Assembly (NCBI RefSeq): GCF_003990045.1
Contig: NZ_RZGZ01000001.1
Location: 434,001 to 498,000 of the forward strand
DNA length: 64,000 bases
Direction: 5' to 3'
Origin: Labedella endophytica
GTDB lineage: Bacteria; Actinomycetota; Actinomycetes; Actinomycetales; Microbacteriaceae
The notes beneath the pieces are model-generated. The model did not search any database. It had not been told where the DNA came from and saw only the letters and a list, made by a program, of their open reading frames with translations. Positions within the stretch are counted from its first letter, which is position 1. Every line of letters starts with the position of its first letter. A program made the position numbers and the translations under genes. Shown one piece after another: positions 53,028-62,373 of this stretch.

Positions 53028-53056
53028 TCAGCGGGGGAGTGTCGGTGGGGGGTTCG

Positions 53057-53062
53057 TAGACT
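53057..53062 (+). promoter_or_regulatory. -10 hexamer of the 108-residue protein gene
   Basis: TAGACT gives a leader of roughly 40 bases with a CAGGAG ribosome site (53096-53101) before ATG 53108. Confidence 0.5.
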
Positions 53063-53107
53063 CGTGCTCGCGCAGGCCGGTGCGCTCCGACCCCCCAGGA
53101 GCCGCGC

Positions 53108-53434
53108 ATGTCCCCGCCGAAACCGATCCGCATCTCGCGGGTCGAATGGGTGTGCATGCGCAACGATCCCGTGCTCCCGAAGGCCGTCATCCGGCTCGTG
53201 ACGGTGCGCGAGCGGCGAAGCGGTCGGGACGGGGATGGATGCGGAGACGAGGACGGGCCCGCCGTCGAGCGCTATCGCGTCGTGACGTGGGCGCCGGACT
53301 CGGCTGATCGTCTCCTCGTCGGGTACTACGCCACGCTCGCCGAGGCGAACGCCGCCGTCCGGTACGACATCCCCGACCCGGCCTCCGTCGTCACGGGCCA
53401 CGCCGCCTTCGGCATGTACGGCCGCCAGCGCTGA
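53108..53434 (+). CDS. Small soluble protein, unknown
   Basis: A 108-residue protein with no signal or TM helix. It has an acidic/basic insert (RRSGRDGDGCGDEDG) and a C-terminal half that looks globular (RVVTWAPDSADRLLVGYYATLAEANAAVRYDIP). I recognise no family. Real-gene support: ribosome site, promoter hexamer and its place between two terminators. Confidence 0.55.
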   Translation: MSPPKPIRISRVEWVCMRNDPVLPKAVIRLVTVRERRSGRDGDGCGDEDGPAVERYRVVTWAPDSADRLLVGYYATLAEANAAVRYDIPDPASVVTGHAAFGMYGRQR

Positions 53435-53505
53435 CCGGGGCCCCGACCGGCTCCACCGCACCCACTCAGCCCGCTCGCGCCATCCGCGCTGCCCCGTCCG
53501 GATCA

Positions 53506-53610
53506 CCGAGCGCTACAGGAACAGCCGAGCGCCACACGAAAACGTGTGACGGTCGGCTGACGGTGGCGCGCTCGGCGCAGGGGAGGTCCAGCGCGCTCGT
53601 CGCGCTGGAC
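53506..53610 (-). terminator. Two stacked hairpins downstream of galE
   Basis: A long imperfect hairpin (53506-53575; AAAA loop between CACACG and CGTGTG) is followed by a perfect one, GTCCAGCGCG-CTCGT-CGCGCTGGAC (53586-53610). They lie 60-160 bp after the galE stop. Apart from these the 236-bp gap 53435-53670 has no gene. Confidence 0.65.
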
Positions 53611-53670
53611 AAGCGACCGCGTTCGGCGCGCGGGCCGGAGCGCCGTGTGACGAGCGCGGAGCGGCCGGTG

Positions 53671-54633
53671 TCAAGCGCCGGAGCGCGAGGCCTCCCAGGC
53701 GCTCCCGATCATCTCGTCGAGGGAGTGCCGCATGCGCCAGTCGAGGTCGCGCGCGGCGAGTTCCCCGCTCGCGACGATCCGCGCCGGGTCGCCGGGGCGA
53801 CGGGGGCTGATCTCCGGATCGAATGGCGTGCCCGTCACCCGGGCGACGCCGTCCATGATCTGGCGGACGGAGACGCCGTCGCCGCTGCCGAGGTTGTAGA
53901 CCGGCTCGATGTCCTCGTCGCCGGTCAGCCGCTCGGCCGCGCGCACGTGCGCCTCGGCGATGTCCGCCACGTGCACGTAGTCACGCACGCACGTGCCGTC
54001 GGGGGTCGGATAGTCGGTGCCGTTGATGCGCGGCACCCGGCCCTCCGCGAGCGCGGCAAAGACCAGTGGGAACAGGTTGTGCGGACTCGTGTCGCGGAGA
54101 TCGGGCGAAGCCGACCCCACGACGTTGAAGTACCGCAGGCTCGTGTGGCGGAGTCCCGTCGCGCGGCCTTGATCGCGGAGCAGCCATTCCCCGATGAGCT
54201 TGGTCTCGCCGTACGGCGACTCGGGCCGCGTGGCCGTGGCCTCCGTCACGAGGTCGGTGTCGGGTGTGCCGTACACCGCGGCACTCGACGAGAACACGAT
54301 GCGGGCCACACCGGCGCGCTCGGCCGCGGCGAGCAGGTTCGTCGTGGCCGTCACGTTCTGCTCGTAGGTGTGGATGGGCTTCTTCACCGATTCGCCGGCG
54401 TACTTGTATCCCGCGATGTGCACGACTCCCGCGAATCGGTACTCCGAGAACACGCGGTCGAGCAGCGGCACGTCGAGGAGAGTGCCCTCGACGAAGTCCT
54501 GGTCGTCGGAGATGAAGGAGCGGTGTCCGCTCGAGAGGTCGTCGAGCACGACGGTGGCGATGCCCGCCGCCGCGAACGCGCGGACGACGTGCGCCCCGAT
54601 GTACCCGGCCCCGCCGGTGATCAACCACGTCAT
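53671..54633 (-). CDS. galE: UDP-glucose 4-epimerase
   Basis: A 320-residue short-chain dehydrogenase-fold enzyme interconverting UDP-galactose and UDP-glucose with tightly bound NAD+. TGGAGYIGAHVVRAF is the nucleotide-binding loop; catalytic Ser is in FSSSAAVYG and the Tyr/Lys pair in SPYGETK. The RYFNVVG strand is present. It closes the Leloir pathway as the last gene of galT-galK-galE on the minus strand, 54 bp after galK. Confidence 0.94.
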   Translation of the reverse strand: MTWLITGGAGYIGAHVVRAFAAAGIATVVLDDLSSGHRSFISDDQDFVEGTLLDVPLLDRVFSEYRFAGVVHIAGYKYAGESVKKPIHTYEQNVTATTNLLAAAERAGVARIVFSSSAAVYGTPDTDLVTEATATRPESPYGETKLIGEWLLRDQGRATGLRHTSLRYFNVVGSASPDLRDTSPHNLFPLVFAALAEGRVPRINGTDYPTPDGTCVRDYVHVADIAEAHVRAAERLTGDEDIEPVYNLGSGDGVSVRQIMDGVARVTGTPFDPEISPRRPGDPARIVASGELAARDLDWRMRHSLDEMIGSAWEASRSGA

Positions 54634-54687
54634 GATGTTCCCGTTCGTCTCGTCGTCTTCTGATCGTGCGGTCGTCCGTCGCCCACG

Positions 54688-55850
<1,163 letters not shown>

Positions 55851-55854
<4 letters not shown>

Positions 55855-56963
55855 CGGACGGCCTCCTTCCAGGCGGCTGCCTGCGTCTCGGGGAGCACAT
55901 CGCCGATGAAGGCGCCCATGGCGCTCTCCGAGCCGGCGAGGTACTTGAGTCGTTCCGGCGCCCGGCGGGGGGACGTGATCTGGAGCGTCAGCCGGATGTC
56001 GCGGTGGTGGTTCACGGGGGCCTGGTGCCAGGCTGCGATGTACGGGGTGGGGTCACCGTAGATCGCATCGATCCCCTGCAGGACGCGGGGGAGGAGCTCG
56101 GCGAGTTCCGCGCGTTCGGCCGAATCGGTCTCCGCGAGGTCCGCGACATGACGGTGCGGCATGACGTGCAGTTCGAGGGGCCAGCGCGCGGCGAAGGGCA
56201 CGTAGGCGCTCCAGTGCTCACCGCGGACGATGACCCTCTCGGAAGCGAGCTCGAACGCGAGGATGTCCTCGAAGAGGCCCGGTCCGTGCTTCTCGACGGA
56301 CGCGACGAGGCGCTGCGTGCGCGGCGTCACGTACGGGTAGGCGTAGATCTGACCGTGCGGGTGGCGCAGGGTGACCCCGATCGCCTCCCCGCGGTTCTCG
56401 AACGCGAAGACCTGCTCGACACCGGGCACCTCGGAGAGCGCCGCCGTGCGATCGGCCCAGGCCTCGACGACCGTGCGGAGGCGCTCAGGGGCCTGGCTCC
56501 CGAGCGATCCCTCGTGCTCGGGGCTGAAGCACACGACCTCGCAGCGGCCGACCGACGGCCGGCTGCTCCCGATGCCGGGTTCGGCGTCTCCGTGTGTGTC
56601 CACGTCGGTCACGGTTGCGGGTCCGAAGGAGGGGGATCGGTTCTCGAAGACGGCGACGTCGTACCGGTCGGGCACCTCGGACGGATTCGTGGCACTCGCC
56701 GGGGCGAGCGGGTCGAGGTCGGCCGGTGGGAGGAAGACGCGGTTCTGGCGGGCGGACGCGATCGAGATCCACTCCCCGGTGAGGGGGTCGTGGCGCATCG
56801 AGGCCGTGGCGGGGCGCGGATCCAGTGTTCGGGCGTCGCTCGCCCGCTCGGCAGTGAGGCTCGATCCGTGGTCGTCGTAGTAGAACAGGTCGCGGCCGTC
56901 GGCGAGAGTGTCGTCGTGGCGCACGACACCGTCCTGGAGGGCGACGGAGGGAAGCAGGGGCAT
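55851..56963 (-). CDS. galT: Galactose-1-phosphate uridylyltransferase
   Basis: A 370-residue HIT-superfamily transferase exchanging UMP between UDP-glucose and galactose-1-phosphate. The active-site LRHPHGQIYAY (HPH-Q) is intact, and ELHVMPHRHVADL supplies the second metal/histidine region. The N-terminal DPLTGEWISIASARQNRVFLP is typical. It leads the gal operon and starts from ATG 56963 with CAATAT six bases upstream. The divergent DeoR gene is 44 bp away. Confidence 0.93.
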
Positions 56964-56969
56964 GGTTTC

Positions 56970-56998
56970 ATATTGACAAGCAAACGCAAGCAAAGCAA
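56970..56998 (-). promoter_or_regulatory. gal operon promoter with DeoR-type direct repeats
   Basis: Minus-strand -35 TTGCTT (56998-56993) and -10 CAATAT (56975-56970), 17-bp spacer, with the start codon six bases after the -10. On the plus strand CAAGCAAA is repeated at 56977-56984 and 56987-56994, exactly one helical turn apart and inside the spacer: a likely operator for the divergent DeoR protein. Confidence 0.65.
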
Positions 56999-57007
56999 GG
57001 TTGGCCT

Positions 57008-57805
57008 ATGTCGGATCCCGTCGAAACGCCCCTCCCTGCCGACATGCGTCGCGCCCGCATCCTCGAGATCGTGCGGGATCGCGGCTTCGTGCGGGTCTCC
57101 GACCTCGGCGGATCGTTCGGCGTCTCCGATGTGACGGTGCGCGGTGATCTCGACGCCCTCGCGGCGACGGGCTCCGTGCGCCGCGTGCACGGCGGTGCGG
57201 TCGCGGCCCTCGGACCGGTCGCGGAACCGTCGTTCGAGCAGGCCTCCGACGCCTTCGCTGGGGAGAAACGCGCGATCGGCCGAGCGGCTGCCGCCCTCGT
57301 CTCCTCCGGCCAGAGCATCTTCCTCGATGTCGGCACCACAGCGAACGCGGTCGCCGTGGCTCTGGCGGAACGCGACGACCTCACCGACGTCGTCGTCATG
57401 ACGAACGGGCTCAACATCGCCCTCGCCCTCGAGGCGACGATCCCCCGCTTCACCGTGCTCGTGACGGGGGGAGCGCTCCGGCCCCTCCAGCACTCCCTCG
57501 TGAACCCCATGGCGCTCCGGCTGCTCGACGGCCTGCACGCCGACCTCGCGATCATCGGCTGCAACGGGGTCCACCCCGAGGCGGGCGTGACCAACGTCAA
57601 CCTCCCGGAGGCCGAGGTGAAGCGGGCGATGGTGGAACGCGCGGGCCGCACCGTCGTGGTCGCGGACGGATCGAAGCTCGGCAACGTGCATCTCGGCCGG
57701 ATCGCGCGGCTCGCGGAGGTGGACGTGCTCATCACGAGCGCGTCTGCACCGGCCGGAGCCCTCGACGAGTTCGCCGCCCTCGACCTGTCGGTCACGCAGG
57801 TCTGA
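57008..57805 (+). CDS. DeoR/GlpR-family sugar-phosphate-responsive repressor
   Basis: A 265-residue regulator with the classic DeoR HTH (RRARILEIVRDRGFVRVSDL ... SDVTVRGDLDAL, residues about 12-60) and a C-terminal sensor domain (AIGRAAAALVSSGQSIFLDVGTT, GGALRPLQHSLV). The DeoR sensor normally binds a phosphorylated sugar, here most likely galactose-1-phosphate or a related ester. It diverges from galT over a 44-bp gap and probably represses both. A start at ATG 57008 follows CCTATG with no obvious ribosome site. Confidence 0.9.
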   Translation: MSDPVETPLPADMRRARILEIVRDRGFVRVSDLGGSFGVSDVTVRGDLDALAATGSVRRVHGGAVAALGPVAEPSFEQASDAFAGEKRAIGRAAAALVSSGQSIFLDVGTTANAVAVALAERDDLTDVVVMTNGLNIALALEATIPRFTVLVTGGALRPLQHSLVNPMALRLLDGLHADLAIIGCNGVHPEAGVTNVNLPEAEVKRAMVERAGRTVVVADGSKLGNVHLGRIARLAEVDVLITSASAPAGALDEFAALDLSVTQV

Positions 57806-57837
57806 GAGCGGCCCTGGCCGGGGAACCCCGGGGGTTG

Positions 57838-57843
57838 TAGCCT
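57838..57843 (+). promoter_or_regulatory. -10 hexamer of the VOC-protein gene
   Basis: TAGCCT gives a leader of about 45 bases with GGAGG (57886-57890) six bases before ATG 57897. Confidence 0.45.
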
Positions 57844-57896
57844 CCTTCCTGACGGCGCCGTCGACTCCGCCGCCGCCCGACGATCGGAGGACCACC

Positions 57897-58280
57897 ATGT
57901 TCGCGACGACCCCGGCCTTCAGCGGTTTCTCGGTGGACGACATCCCCGCGGCAAGGGCCTTCTACGCCGATGTCCTCGGGCTCGACGTGCGCGAGGAGAA
58001 CGGCATGCTCCTCCTCGGGATCCACGAGAGCCAGCCGATCCTCGTCTACCCGAAGGGCGAGGCGCACACTCCCGCATCGTTCACGATCCTGAACTTCCCC
58101 GTCGACAACGTCGAGGCGACCGTTCGGGAGCTCGCCGACCGCGGCGTGGAGTTCGAACGGTACGACGGCGTCGACGAGCTCGGCATCATGCGGGCGGACG
58201 GGCCCCTCATCGCGTGGTTCACCGATCCGGCCGGGAACATCCTGTCCGTGATCGAGAGCGGCGACGACGCCGGCCACTAG
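57897..58280 (+). CDS. VOC-superfamily protein (glyoxalase/dioxygenase fold)
   Basis: A 127-residue single VOC domain of two beta-alpha-beta-beta-beta units: FSVDDIPAARAFYADVLGLDVREENG, then FTILNFPVDNVEATVRELADRG and WFTDPAGNILSVIE. The usual metal ligands of glyoxalase I are largely missing, so it may be a binding protein or a divergent lyase/dioxygenase. A ribosome site GGAGG decides the start. Confidence 0.82.
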   Translation: MFATTPAFSGFSVDDIPAARAFYADVLGLDVREENGMLLLGIHESQPILVYPKGEAHTPASFTILNFPVDNVEATVRELADRGVEFERYDGVDELGIMRADGPLIAWFTDPAGNILSVIESGDDAGH

Positions 58281-58304
58281 AGCGACCGGACGTTTCCGAC
58301 GCGC

Positions 58305-59039
58305 TCAGCTGGCGTAGCGCTCGGCGAACGCCCGCAACACGCGGTGCGATGCGTCGACGTCGGCCCGAGCCACACGCTCGGCGACGGCCGCGGTCTCCGT
58401 CGGATCGAAGTACCCGTGGGTCGAATACGTCAGCACGCGCGCGACCATCGCCTCGACGGTGAGTTCCGGGTGGAACTGGGTCGCGTACCGGTTCCGACCG
58501 ATGCGGAAGGCCTGCACCGGGCAGGCGTCGCCCGTCGCGAGCAGCACCGCGTCGGCGGGGAGGACGGCGACGGCCTCCTTGTGGCCGACGAAGGCGTCGA
58601 ACACACGGGGGAGGGCGCCGAACACCGGGTCGTCCGCTCCCTCGTCCGTGAGCCTCACGGCGACCGCCCCCGAGCGTTCGCCGTATGTCCGATCGATCAC
58701 GGCGCCCGCGTGCCGGCCGAGCGTGCCGATTCCGTAGCACGCGCCGAAGAAGGGAACGTCGTCGCGGGCGACGAGGTCGAGAAGGTCGTGGAGCTCGCGC
58801 TCCACCCGCACCTGCACGGCCGACTTCGTCGCCGGCGGGTCCGTGGAGGTGAAGGGGCTCCCGGCGAGGAACACGCCGGAGTAGTCGCCGAGGTCGAACC
58901 CGGCAGGCAGCGGCGCGACGTCGAGGCGGTGGTGGGCGAGGCCCGTGCGCGGCAGGCCCGTGAGCTCGACGAAGAGCTCGTACTCGTTCGCTGCGGTCGC
59001 GTCCTCGACTCGGGTCGTGAGGAGGAGGAACGGTCGCAT
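58305..59039 (-). CDS. Class-I glutamine amidotransferase-like protein
   Basis: A 244-residue stand-alone GATase-1 domain of the GuaA/YfeJ type. The nucleophile is in FFGACYGIG and the His-Glu pair in TQFHPELTVE; LAGSPFTST forms the oxyanion loop. A HKEAV segment follows the usual GuaA-like order. It probably hydrolyses gamma-glutamyl bonds or glutamine; no acceptor domain is attached. ATG 59039 is six bases after TAATCT. Confidence 0.87.
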   Translation of the reverse strand: MRPFLLLTTRVEDATAANEYELFVELTGLPRTGLAHHRLDVAPLPAGFDLGDYSGVFLAGSPFTSTDPPATKSAVQVRVERELHDLLDLVARDDVPFFGACYGIGTLGRHAGAVIDRTYGERSGAVAVRLTDEGADDPVFGALPRVFDAFVGHKEAVAVLPADAVLLATGDACPVQAFRIGRNRYATQFHPELTVEAMVARVLTYSTHGYFDPTETAAVAERVARADVDASHRVLRAFAERYAS

Positions 59040-59045
59040 CCGCCC

Positions 59046-59051
59046 AGATTA
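59046..59051 (-). promoter_or_regulatory. -10 hexamer of leaderless promoter (GATase gene)
   Basis: TAATCT on the minus strand, six bases before ATG 59039. Confidence 0.6.
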
Positions 59052-59301
59052 GTGCCGGAGCGGGGGCAGTGCCGGCGCGGTGCCCCCCGAACGCGCCGGC
59101 CGTCGTCGGTATCGCGTACGCCCCCGCGTTCTGGGTCGCGACACGGTGACCGCGCACCGCCACAATCGGACACAGGACGCACCACGCGCACGTCGAGCCG
59201 TTCCGGTCGACCTGCGCCGACCGAGGCCGGGGGGCCGCGGTCCGTGTGCGCGGACCACGCAGGACACCTCGTGGTCGTTCGACCGATCGGGGGAGAGTTC
59301 G

Positions 59302-60363
59302 ATGGATGCAACGGGAGATCGGGTCGTGGGCGCGAACGCCGCACGACCGAGCCGCGGACGTGGCCGCGGGCTCGTAGCGGCTCTGGCCGTCGGGATCGGC
59401 GCGCTCGCGCTGCTCGTCATGCCGGCCGGCGGCGCCGCGGCGGCGTCACCGGACGAGTCCGGGGTCGAGGTGTCGGTGCGCATGACCGCCTCGTCGGACC
59501 AGCCGACGGCCGGCGACACGGTGGTCGTCGACCTGACGCTCACGAACACGGGGCCGTCCTCCGAACGTGTCCTCGTCGACGAGGTGGTCACCGGCGTCCT
59601 CGACGATGCCCGCATGGAGGTCGCGGCCGAGGCGTCGTCCTCGTCCGTCACCGTCATCCGACTCGGTCACGATCGACTGGCCCTGTCCGGGTATCTCGAC
59701 CCCGGCCAGGTCGTCACGGTCGGCTACACCGTCGTGATCCGCCCCGACGCGGAACGGGGCGACGGAGTCCTGTCGCGCGTCGCGCTCGCGGCGGACGTGG
59801 CCCGCTCCTGCGCGGACGATGAGGCGACGGACACGGGCTCCGGGCTCGGCGACTGCACGGCGATCGTGCTCGCCGGAGCGCCCGTCGAATCCGCGGGGTC
59901 GACGTCCGCCGAGGACCGCGCCGCCGTATCAGCCGAGGAGTCGCTCGCCGCCTCTGCGCGATCGTCGTCCTCGTCGGATGCGAGCGGGGTCTCGGCTGCG
60001 GGGGATGACGGAGCCTCGGTCGATGCCGCCGTCGGACCGATCCCAACCGCCCTCGTGGTTCCTCTCTCCGTGGTGCTCGCCGCGCTGCTCGCCATCTCCG
60101 CACTCCTGGTGGTCGTGCACCGCGCTCGACGCCGGCGCTCGCGGCGGGTCCTCTCCGAACCGGTGGTCCTCCCGACGCGTCCTGTCTCCGACCGGTCGCG
60201 CCCGGTGGTTCCCGTTCAACCGGCGCGCGCCACCTCGGACCACGCTCTTCCGGTACGCGTGATCCGGCCGCTCCCGCCCGCGGTGCATTTCGACTCCCGA
60301 CGCGAGCGCCGCCTGGCCGAGCGGCGCCTCGCAGAGCGGGGGCTCGCGCTCCCCGTTGCGTAA
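59302..60363 (+). CDS. Cell-surface protein with DUF11-like domain and C-terminal anchor
   Basis: A 353-residue exported protein. A signal segment (VAALAVGIGALALLVMPAGG) ends near residue 48. The next 110 residues resemble a DUF11/conserved repeat beta-sandwich (DTVVVDLTLTNTGPSSERV). A Ser/Ala-rich spacer, a TM helix (ALVVPLSVVLAALLAISALLVVV) and a long basic cytoplasmic tail follow, ending RRERRLAERRLAERGLALPVA. That tail is duplicated downstream at 62260-62329. ATG 59302 has GGGGGAGAG upstream. Role unknown; the stop codon TAA lies in the -10 of the next frame. Confidence 0.75.
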   Translation: MDATGDRVVGANAARPSRGRGRGLVAALAVGIGALALLVMPAGGAAAASPDESGVEVSVRMTASSDQPTAGDTVVVDLTLTNTGPSSERVLVDEVVTGVLDDARMEVAAEASSSSVTVIRLGHDRLALSGYLDPGQVVTVGYTVVIRPDAERGDGVLSRVALAADVARSCADDEATDTGSGLGDCTAIVLAGAPVESAGSTSAEDRAAVSAEESLAASARSSSSSDASGVSAAGDDGASVDAAVGPIPTALVVPLSVVLAALLAISALLVVVHRARRRRSRRVLSEPVVLPTRPVSDRSRPVVPVQPARATSDHALPVRVIRPLPPAVHFDSRRERRLAERRLAERGLALPVA

Positions 60364-60407
60364 GCTTCCAGCATGCCGATCGCCCTCATCCGCCGCGCGC
60401 AGACCAC
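60294..60407 (+). repeat. Direct repeat flanking the GH10 gene, copy 1
   Basis: About 114 bp aligning without gaps to 62260-62373 (offset 1966). By my count roughly four bases in five match over the first 79 positions, and 22 consecutive bases match from the ATG on. It spans the end of the surface-protein gene, its stop, the leaderless promoter and the start of a phosphatase-like frame. Confidence 0.85.
60361..60366 (+). promoter_or_regulatory. -10 hexamer overlapping the surface-protein stop codon
   Basis: TAAGCT includes the TAA stop (60361-60363) and ends six bases before ATG 60373; the same arrangement recurs at 62327-62332. Confidence 0.55.
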
Positions 60408-60549
60408 TCTGCCGTGGGTGGGGTTCTCCGTCGCCACCACTTCCTCGCCCTGTTCCACTCCCGTCGCGGCAGCCACCCCGCAACTGGACGTCACCGGCGG
60501 CTGCGAGCGGCCGGCCCCCGCGGATGACGTTCACCGATGGCAGCCCTGA
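60373..60549 (+). pseudogene. Truncated N-terminus of a histidine phosphatase fused to unrelated sequence
   Basis: A 58-codon frame starting MPIALIRRAQT, identical in its first seven residues to the intact phosphatase at 62339, but the RHG catalytic motif is changed to RRA and homology stops after about 12 residues. The rest (TTSSPCSTPVAATPQ...) is novel. It overlaps the GH10 start by 13 bases. It is best read as a relic of the event that placed the GH10 gene here, although its promoter is intact and it may be translated. Confidence 0.7.
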
Positions 60550-62240
60550 CCGCCCGGCGACGGCGCGTCGTGAGCGTGGCGACCGCCGGCCTCCTCCTCG
60601 CCCTGCTGGGCTGCAGCTCGACGGACTCGCCCTCCGAGCGGGGTACCGTCATCGACCTCCTGCAGCAGGATTGGCGGCACGTGCCGGGAATCGTTGCGGA
60701 CGGCGATCGTGTGCGGGTGACGGCGACGGCGCTGCGCATCGTCGAGCAGGACGGCGGGGGAGGCCAGCCGAACCCGCCGGTCAACCTGGCGGGAACGCAT
60801 CTGGTGGCCGCGGGGGACTTCTCGCTCAGTGCGTCATTCACCGACGTGACGGCCGATGCGACCCTGGCCGTCTACGAGAGCCCGCCGGTGATCGCCGACG
60901 AGTTCCGGATCGAGCCGGCGGGTGTCCAGCTCACGCTCCGCGGCGACGACCTCCGGATCGCCGTCTTCGACGGCTCTCTCCAGCAGGACGTGACCGACCC
61001 GCAGCCGGCGCAGGACGAGCACGTCACGGTCCTCGACCCCGAGGCGGAGCTCTCCGTGCACCGTTCCGGCGACCGGCTCGAGATCTCGAGCGGTGGCGGG
61101 ATGGTGTCCTCCCTGCCCCTCGGCGACGTCTTCGGTTCTGGCGAACTCTGGTTGGGGTTGTCGAGCGACGAGGGGTCCTTCACCGTCGGTTCGCTCACGG
61201 CCGCTGCGCCGGGTGGCTCGTCCCTCGCCACCGCCGGTCCCGCCGCGGCCGACGCGGAGCGATCCGCGGACGGTCTGCAGGCTCGTGCAGCCCGCTCTCG
61301 CCCGGACTTCCTGATCGGCGCGGCAGTGGCACTCGGTCCGCTCGCCTCGGACGCGGACTACGCGAACAACGTCGTGGGCGACTTCGGTGCTCTCACACCG
61401 GAGAACGCGATGAAGCCGCAGGCGCTCTCTCCTCGGCAGGGTGAATACACCTTCGAGGAGGCCGACGCCCTCCTCGATGTCGCGGAGAGCAAGGGAATGG
61501 CCGTGCACGGCCACACCATCGCGTTCACCGAGGCGATGCCCCGCTGGATGAGGGAACTCCCGACCGGCTCCGAGCAGGAGCGCCAGGCCAGCGCCGAGGT
61601 TCTGCTCGACTACGTGAGCACCGTCGTCACGCACTTCAGGGGTCGGCTCGATTCGCTCGACGTCGTGAACGAACCGTTCGACGTCGACCAGGGGACCCAT
61701 CTGCAGGAGAACATCTGGCACCGGGTCTTCGGGCCGACGTACCCGGTGATCGTCTCGCAAGCGGTTCACGACGCGGACCCGGACGTCAGGCAGTTCATCA
61801 ACGAGAACGGCGCCGACGTGCCGGGTCCCCGCCAGGACGCCCTGGTCCAGCTCGCTCTCGACACGAACGAGCAGGGTGGGCACATCGACGGCGTGGGCCT
61901 TCAGTCTCATGTCTACGACCTCGACACCGATGCCCTCTCCGCCGATGATCTCGCGACCACGTTCGACAACGTCGAGGATGCCGGGCTGATCGTTCGGATC
62001 TCCGAGAACGACGTCACGGACAGCGAGGGTCAGGACGCCCAGGCGCAGCAGTACGCCACGGTCCTCGCGGCCTGCCTCCGCTCGGAAACCTGTGTCTCGT
62101 ACACGACGTGGGGAGTGGACGATCGGTTCGACTGGTGGATCGACGACGACGGCGGCCTGCAGCAGGGCCACGACTTCCTGTTCGACGACGGAGAGCCGAC
62201 GCCAGCATACGACGCGGTGAGGAAGGTGCTCGCGGACTGA
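60537..62240 (+). CDS. GH10 endo-beta-1,4-xylanase-like lipoprotein
   Basis: A 567-residue exported enzyme: lipobox LALLGC (Cys near 26), an N-terminal beta-sandwich of about 200 residues (carbohydrate-binding or LamG-like), an Ala-rich linker, then a GH10 barrel from about 258. Acid/base Glu379 is in DVVNEPF and the nucleophile Glu490 in RISENDV. GDFGALTPENAMKPQ and HGHTIAFTE are GH10 landmarks, but the usual HTLVWH tryptophan/His pair and ITELD are altered, so substrate preference may differ. It is anchored to the membrane, cutting polymeric xylan or related glucan outside. It lies inside a duplicated context. Confidence 0.87.
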   Translation: MAALTARRRRVVSVATAGLLLALLGCSSTDSPSERGTVIDLLQQDWRHVPGIVADGDRVRVTATALRIVEQDGGGGQPNPPVNLAGTHLVAAGDFSLSASFTDVTADATLAVYESPPVIADEFRIEPAGVQLTLRGDDLRIAVFDGSLQQDVTDPQPAQDEHVTVLDPEAELSVHRSGDRLEISSGGGMVSSLPLGDVFGSGELWLGLSSDEGSFTVGSLTAAAPGGSSLATAGPAAADAERSADGLQARAARSRPDFLIGAAVALGPLASDADYANNVVGDFGALTPENAMKPQALSPRQGEYTFEEADALLDVAESKGMAVHGHTIAFTEAMPRWMRELPTGSEQERQASAEVLLDYVSTVVTHFRGRLDSLDVVNEPFDVDQGTHLQENIWHRVFGPTYPVIVSQAVHDADPDVRQFINENGADVPGPRQDALVQLALDTNEQGGHIDGVGLQSHVYDLDTDALSADDLATTFDNVEDAGLIVRISENDVTDSEGQDAQAQQYATVLAACLRSETCVSYTTWGVDDRFDWWIDDDGGLQQGHDFLFDDGEPTPAYDAVRKVLAD

Positions 62241-62249
62241 TCGTCGAGT

Positions 62250-62329
62250 ATCTGTGGAGCTCCCAGCGCGAGCGTCGGGTCGCCGAGCGGCGGCTGGCCG
62301 AGCGAGGGCTCGCACTCCCCGTCGCGTAG
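62250..62329 (+). pseudogene. Orphan C-terminal tail of the surface-protein gene
   Basis: The frame reads ...SSQRERRVAERRLAERGLALPVA-stop, matching the last 20-odd residues of the 59302-60363 product. No start codon or upstream domain accompanies it. It directly follows the GH10 stop and precedes the histidine phosphatase, occupying the position the full gene would have had. Confidence 0.8.
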
Positions 62330-62373
62330 GCTCGGAGCATGCCGATCGCCCTCATCCGCCATGGTCAGACCGA
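62260..62373 (+). repeat. Direct repeat flanking the GH10 gene, copy 2
   Basis: Gap-free counterpart of 60294-60407. In this copy the downstream phosphatase gene is intact and the upstream surface gene is reduced to its tail, the mirror of copy 1. Confidence 0.85.
62327..62332 (+). promoter_or_regulatory. -10 hexamer of leaderless promoter (histidine phosphatase)
   Basis: TAGGCT ends six bases before ATG 62339 and includes the TAG stop of the orphan tail. Confidence 0.65.

Noticed and set aside
60356-61444. A 362-codon frame starting inside the surface-protein 3' end and running into GH10
   Set aside because: Out of frame with both supported genes; Arg/Gly-rich shadow translation.
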